Notes under the pieces: model-generated | The model's input: the letters and a program-made list of their open reading frames with translations, nothing else | The model's database searches: none | Told to the model about the DNA's origin: nothing | Assembly: GCA_905221605.1 (NCBI GenBank) | Contig: CAJNDS010001502.1 | Coordinates: 64,001-92,500 of the forward strand | DNA length: 28,500 nucleotides | From: Symbiodinium natans | Taxonomy: Eukaryota > Sar > Dinophyceae > Suessiales > Symbiodiniaceae | Direction of reading: 5' to 3' | In this document: positions 24,999 to 28,500 of the stretch, in pieces | Numbering within the stretch: the stretch's first letter is position 1 | Layout: each line of letters begins with the position of its first letter | Program-made: the position numbers and the translations under genes

Positions 24999-27900
24999 CT
25001 ATACTCTTACATAGAAGGCCAAGTAAGAACCTCGACATATTTGATCCGAGAGGAGCGTGGTGCGTCTTGGCGATTCACTATCATCAGCTAGGTACGCTAC
25101 GCTCTCTCTCCAAAATCCCGCTCTGTAATGTCCAGAGTTCCAGTCTTCGCCGATATGAATAATAAATGCATAGAGGCTAAAGGACACTGCTTCTGTTGAG
25201 GTTCCGTTATCTTGAAACATTGGCATCTCAAGAACTGTGTCCAGCGCTTGTGGGCGGGAAGTTTTGATTTGCTGATCAAATCTTTGAATTTGTAAGCAAA
25301 TGAGACTTGTATCTGGAAGCAAGGCAAACACACTACCCCTGTTCGTCCATTGTGTTACTGATTGCTGAAGAGTCGAGAGTCCATCCGGCGGCTCGGGTAG
25401 ATACAGAATCAAGCCACCTTTTTCCTCAACACTTATGCGTTCCTCCGGTGCTGAGATATGAACTCGCGCCTCCCATTTATCTGATGAAAGATCTGGAATA
25501 CGCTGAGAGATATGCAACAGAAATTGAGATGCATCCTCCTGCCTGGGTCGTAATCGCCATCCTGCTAGCAGCGGACGAAGATGTCGCAACCTCCGAACAT
25601 CCGCATGAGAGGATCTGCCATTCAGGGAACCTATTTCCGTTAGGATGGAATTTAAGGAAGGATCTGGGAACAGTCCGTCTGACAAGAGAGAGAGAAGGAT
25701 ATGAACGACCGTGTGTGCATAGCACAGTTGATGCGGATTATGATAAGCTAGACGCCAGGCAGCGTCTTGCATGGAAGCTGTGGGAGGTGCAGTGGTTGAA
25801 CGACCCGAGACGCGTGCAGTGTATGTCAGCAAAGAAGCTCGGCTGCTGGAGGAAGCCTCCTGGGAGGAAGCCTCCCTGCCTCTCACCTGGCTAATTGGAG
25901 GATCTGCACTGAAGAGATCTGGCAGTTCCATAGGCTTGGCACAAGCTGCACTCATGGCGTATGTCTGAAGCAGAACCACACATTGCTCTGCATGGCGTAC
26001 TGGAGCATCTACCACAATGCGACAATACCTACATTCTTCTTTTTTGGGCAGGAGGCGCTTATGTGTTCGCATGTTGGCAAGAATGGATGCCGAGGATTGT
26101 GCCCAGAAAGCGGGATGAGCTTTCTGAATGTGCTGTTTCACTCCTTTGTGGCCAACAATGTATTGCCCACAGAGACTGCAGTTCGTTAATAGATGCTGAG
26201 TGACATGTCTCTTTTTTAGTAGAAGATCAGGATCCTTCTTAAGTTGTTCCTGCACGCTAGACTGATAGATCATAGCTATGCTTTCTGAGCTTGTACAGGA
26301 TTTGGCTCTTTCTTTCAGCTCGTGCAGCTGAGGGCAAATGCCTGACTCCACATGTCTGCGAAGTTGATGCATTGTGCGCAACTGCCTGTTGCATGCCGCA
26401 CATTGCGGAAGACCTTTGCAGCTATGCACAGTGACCTGAAATTTTGGGCCTAGCTGATTCGCACGCTGTCCTCCATGCTTCACCAGAGTATGTTGCTGAA
26501 GACCCTTAGCGCTGGAAAATTTCCGATCGCACAGAGAGCACGGTACCTCCTGGTCTGCCTCGGTCAGGTCCAATTGCATGCTCTGAAGCTCCTGTTGCAG
26601 CGCAACAATCCTACCTCTAAGTCCCAGATACCACTGTATGTTCTGATCCGGGTTGTGCTTCTGACAGGCATCTAGTGCGTCTTGATAGTTTTTCATCTGG
26701 CTGATCAAAACCGCTTGAGGAGTCTGAACCTTATATTGCTCGAACAGAGTCTTCGTGTCAATATGGCTGTAGTGCTGATGTTGCTTAAAGATGGATCTTA
26801 GCATCCTCGAGTATTTACTCTGGAGCTTCTGAAGACCTGATGAGGTGATGCCAGTGGCCACAAGCCCATGCAAGAGTGAGGATTCCACATAAACCCTCCA
26901 GATTTCCAACTTCTTTGAAGCCTCCAGGGCCTTAGTGGAGCACAGGATGTGTCGAAGTAGCTCAAACTTGCCTTGAGCTTGGGCGATCCTATAGTCAACA
27001 GTCTGGTCTTTGTAGGATCCATAGCTGAGCTGCACCCCTAGATATGTTAGTTTGTGATGAATCGGAATCTTATGTCCTGAGGGAAGGACGATGTGCAACT
27101 GCTTCTCTTTGCGCATCGTGTGCTTCTTGCGAAAGATGGACTGCTGAGTGCCCTGAACCATTAGCAAGGCTTTGGACTTCGTTGGATTGACTTCCAGCCC
27201 CACGTCCTCAAGAGACTGAAAGAGAGCCTCTATTCTGAGCAGGACTTTCTGAAGTTCAGGAAAGCTCGAGAAGGTTTCCTGGAGCAGGAAATCGTCTGCA
27301 AAGACCGTTAGGATGTCCCTAGCTTGCTTGCTATCTGGGCCCCATTTCTGCTCCATTCTGCTCATGACTAGAAGTGTCAGCGCAGACCACAATGCCGGGG
27401 CTAGCTTGCAACCTTGTTTGATTCCTGAAGAAGTGGGAACTTGAATCTCTAGTCCACTTGTGCCCATGTTGTAGGAGGTCTCACTGTGTAGTTGAACTAC
27501 CAGTTCTTTCGTAACAGGGTCTGTTCCCAGGTGATCCAAGGCAGCTAGCAGCTCATGTCTATTAACAGAATCAAAAGCTTTGCTCAGATCAACCGAAATA
27601 GTAAGTGCCCCTGACAGCTGAGCCTGCCTGGCTCCGCGTTGGGACTTGTGCAGGTCCCTGCGATGCTCTTGACGGAGCTGCTGCGCGAAATCAAGGTGCT
27701 GACATGCTTTCGCGATAGCGTCCCGCACCCCCCTCTGCCGGATATACGCAAATTGAGGCTGAAGCTGTGAGCTCACCTGCAGTGCTGGTGCAATGCGAGT
27801 CTTCACTGCGCCTGCTAGCACTTTGCCTGGCACGCTGATGACTCCTATGGGCCTCAGGTTTTGCATGGCGGTGGCTGGCTTGCCCGGCTTGGGGATCCAT

Positions 27901-28500
27901 GCAATTCGAGGGTCCTTTAGATAAGGGGAAATTTCTGATTGGGACACCTCAGAGTTGATTAGACCTGCTATGTGTTCGTGGGCTTCAGGACCTAGACTCT
28001 TCCAAGCTGATACTGGGGCTGAGGTGCTGGGGACTGCTTTCCCCACTGGCACTGTCTTGATTTGTGAGGATACCTGCAAGGCGGTGATCGCTGCTCTGGG
28101 CACAGCAGCTACTGAGTGCAAAGGAGGACTTTTGGAGAAGATTTGACTCGAGTATTCGCGCATAGTTTTTAGTGAGGCCTCCGTATCAAGCGGCTCACCT
28201 GCTTGATCCCTTAGGTTGACTCTCTGCACTGGGCGCCACGGAGCAAGTTTCCTGAGAGTATGAGCCAGTTTGTGGGATTGTTGCCTTTTATCTTCCTGGG
28301 CTTGTAGAAGCAACTGCTCTTGCTTCTCTAGCTTTCTTTGTTTTTGCTGTTTTTTGAAAGTCCGCGCCTCCTCCTTGATGTCCTCCACAAGCTTCTGGCA
28401 TTCTGAATTATGCTCGGTTCCAGCCCTCTTGTGCGCCTGGATTTGCCGCACTTTCTTCCAATATTCCTGATGAATTGGACCTGCTACTGGCTGAGACTTG
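24999..28500 (-). CDS. LINE polyprotein: RT, zinc fingers, C-terminal USP-like protease (partial at 5' end)
   Basis: Open from the window edge (frame reads KSQPVAGPIHQEYWKK) to TAG. In order: a basic coiled-coil-like linker; RT with PRIAWIPKPGK, SVDLSKAFDSVNR and FADD (27291-27302); a thumb/connection region; C2H2 finger CSLCDRKF...H; CAACNRQL...H..C; CSLCGQYIVGHKG...H; CRYC...H..QC; a Ser-rich linker carrying the double hairpin (25848-25875); then a USP-like domain. The USP Cys box is NPHQLCYAHTVVH (Cys codon 25722-25724), then RPRQEDASQFL, LICLQIQRF and GHYRAGFW (His codon 25128-25130) with ADDSE after it. Cys-to-His spacing is about 198 residues, short for a USP. The endonuclease domain lies off-window. 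Ubiquitin hydrolysis is inferred from motifs only. Confidence 0.9.
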   Translation of the reverse strand, partial: KSQPVAGPIHQEYWKKVRQIQAHKRAGTEHNSECQKLVEDIKEEARTFKKQQKQRKLEKQEQLLLQAQEDKRQQSHKLAHTLRKLAPWRPVQRVNLRDQAGEPLDTEASLKTMREYSSQIFSKSPPLHSVAAVPRAAITALQVSSQIKTVPVGKAVPSTSAPVSAWKSLGPEAHEHIAGLINSEVSQSEISPYLKDPRIAWIPKPGKPATAMQNLRPIGVISVPGKVLAGAVKTRIAPALQVSSQLQPQFAYIRQRGVRDAIAKACQHLDFAQQLRQEHRRDLHKSQRGARQAQLSGALTISVDLSKAFDSVNRHELLAALDHLGTDPVTKELVVQLHSETSYNMGTSGLEIQVPTSSGIKQGCKLAPALWSALTLLVMSRMEQKWGPDSKQARDILTVFADDFLLQETFSSFPELQKVLLRIEALFQSLEDVGLEVNPTKSKALLMVQGTQQSIFRKKHTMRKEKQLHIVLPSGHKIPIHHKLTYLGVQLSYGSYKDQTVDYRIAQAQGKFELLRHILCSTKALEASKKLEIWRVYVESSLLHGLVATGITSSGLQKLQSKYSRMLRSIFKQHQHYSHIDTKTLFEQYKVQTPQAVLISQMKNYQDALDACQKHNPDQNIQWYLGLRGRIVALQQELQSMQLDLTEADQEVPCSLCDRKFSSAKGLQQHTLVKHGGQRANQLGPKFQVTVHSCKGLPQCAACNRQLRTMHQLRRHVESGICPQLHELKERAKSCTSSESIAMIYQSSVQEQLKKDPDLLLKKRHVTQHLLTNCSLCGQYIVGHKGVKQHIQKAHPAFWAQSSASILANMRTHKRLLPKKEECRYCRIVVDAPVRHAEQCVVLLQTYAMSAACAKPMELPDLFSADPPISQVRGREASSQEASSSSRASLLTYTARVSGRSTTAPPTASMQDAAWRLAYHNPHQLCYAHTVVHILLSLLSDGLFPDPSLNSILTEIGSLNGRSSHADVRRLRHLRPLLAGWRLRPRQEDASQFLLHISQRIPDLSSDKWEARVHISAPEERISVEEKGGLILYLPEPPDGLSTLQQSVTQWTNRGSVFALLPDTSLICLQIQRFDQQIKTSRPQALDTVLEMPMFQDNGTSTEAVSFSLYAFIIHIGEDWNSGHYRAGFWRESVAYLADDSESPRRTTLLSDQICRGSYLAFYVRV
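25848..25875 (+). repeat. Double palindromic hairpin in LINE copy C ORF
   Basis: Units at 25848-25860 and 25863-25875, the same in-frame location as in copies A and B, preserved with no base change. Confidence 0.9.

Larger units (their letters stand above)
24983..28500 (-). mobile_element. LINE copy C, 5' end outside window
   Basis: This is the best-preserved copy in the window, open in one frame from the right edge to TAG at 24999-25001. It matches copies A and B closely over most of its length, but the last ~165 nt before the stop differ from copy B at about one base in nine. No poly(A) or simple-repeat tail follows the stop; another ORF starts 16 nt later. Confidence 0.88.

Overview
The window looks like nuclear DNA of a dinoflagellate, most likely of the Symbiodiniaceae type. 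It carries a fragment of dinoflagellate-style mitochondrial cox1, dense retrotransposons, a gag-like protein with a CCCH finger of the kind seen in dinoflagellate retroelements, and almost all believable coding sequence on one strand (minus). No conventional single-copy host gene can be assigned with certainty. This is a nest of mobile elements plus a short array of minus-strand ORFs.

Layout from left to right. (1) 1-3763 is LINE copy A (minus, 3' end outside the window, one frameshift). Its 5' part is inverted (3764-3951). (2) 3951-4611 holds two dispersed repeats, R1 and R2. (3) 4905-5521 is an AT-rich cox1 fragment between two ~70-bp direct repeats, each ending in a double GC hairpin. (4) 5526-9944 is LINE copy B (minus). 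(5) 10320-17368 is a tyrosine-recombinase (YR) retrotransposon bounded by 222-bp direct repeats that appear identical. On minus, in order, it encodes YR, gag-like protein, C5-methyltransferase-like domain, a 2OG-Fe(II)-oxygenase-like domain and RT. It seems to be inserted in the endonuclease region of a LINE whose N-terminal part lies at 17394-17940. (6) 17957-18573 is a (CAA)n array. (7) 18571-19530 holds second copies of R1 and R2. (8) 20221-24982 holds four minus-strand intronless ORFs; one is a Tpt1/KptA RNA 2'-phosphotransferase. (9) 24999-28500 is LINE copy C (minus, open throughout, 5' end outside the window).

The LINE protein is the main novelty: AP-type endonuclease, reverse transcriptase, four zinc-finger-like units and a C-terminal ubiquitin-specific-protease (C19/USP) domain with Cys box, QxDAxxFL box, QRF motif and GHY His box. 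A second ORF starts 16 nt after its stop in both copies where this can be seen. The YR element pairs a candidate DNA methyltransferase with a candidate TET/JBP-like oxygenase, so one retroelement may carry two DNA-base-modifying activities.

A palindromic 13-mer (GGAGGAAGCCTCC and loop variants) is scattered through the window 22 times at 13 sites, always in the same orientation. It lies inside the LINE ORF and the Tpt1 ORF, near stop codons, and beside the cox1 fragment. I found none inside the YR element.
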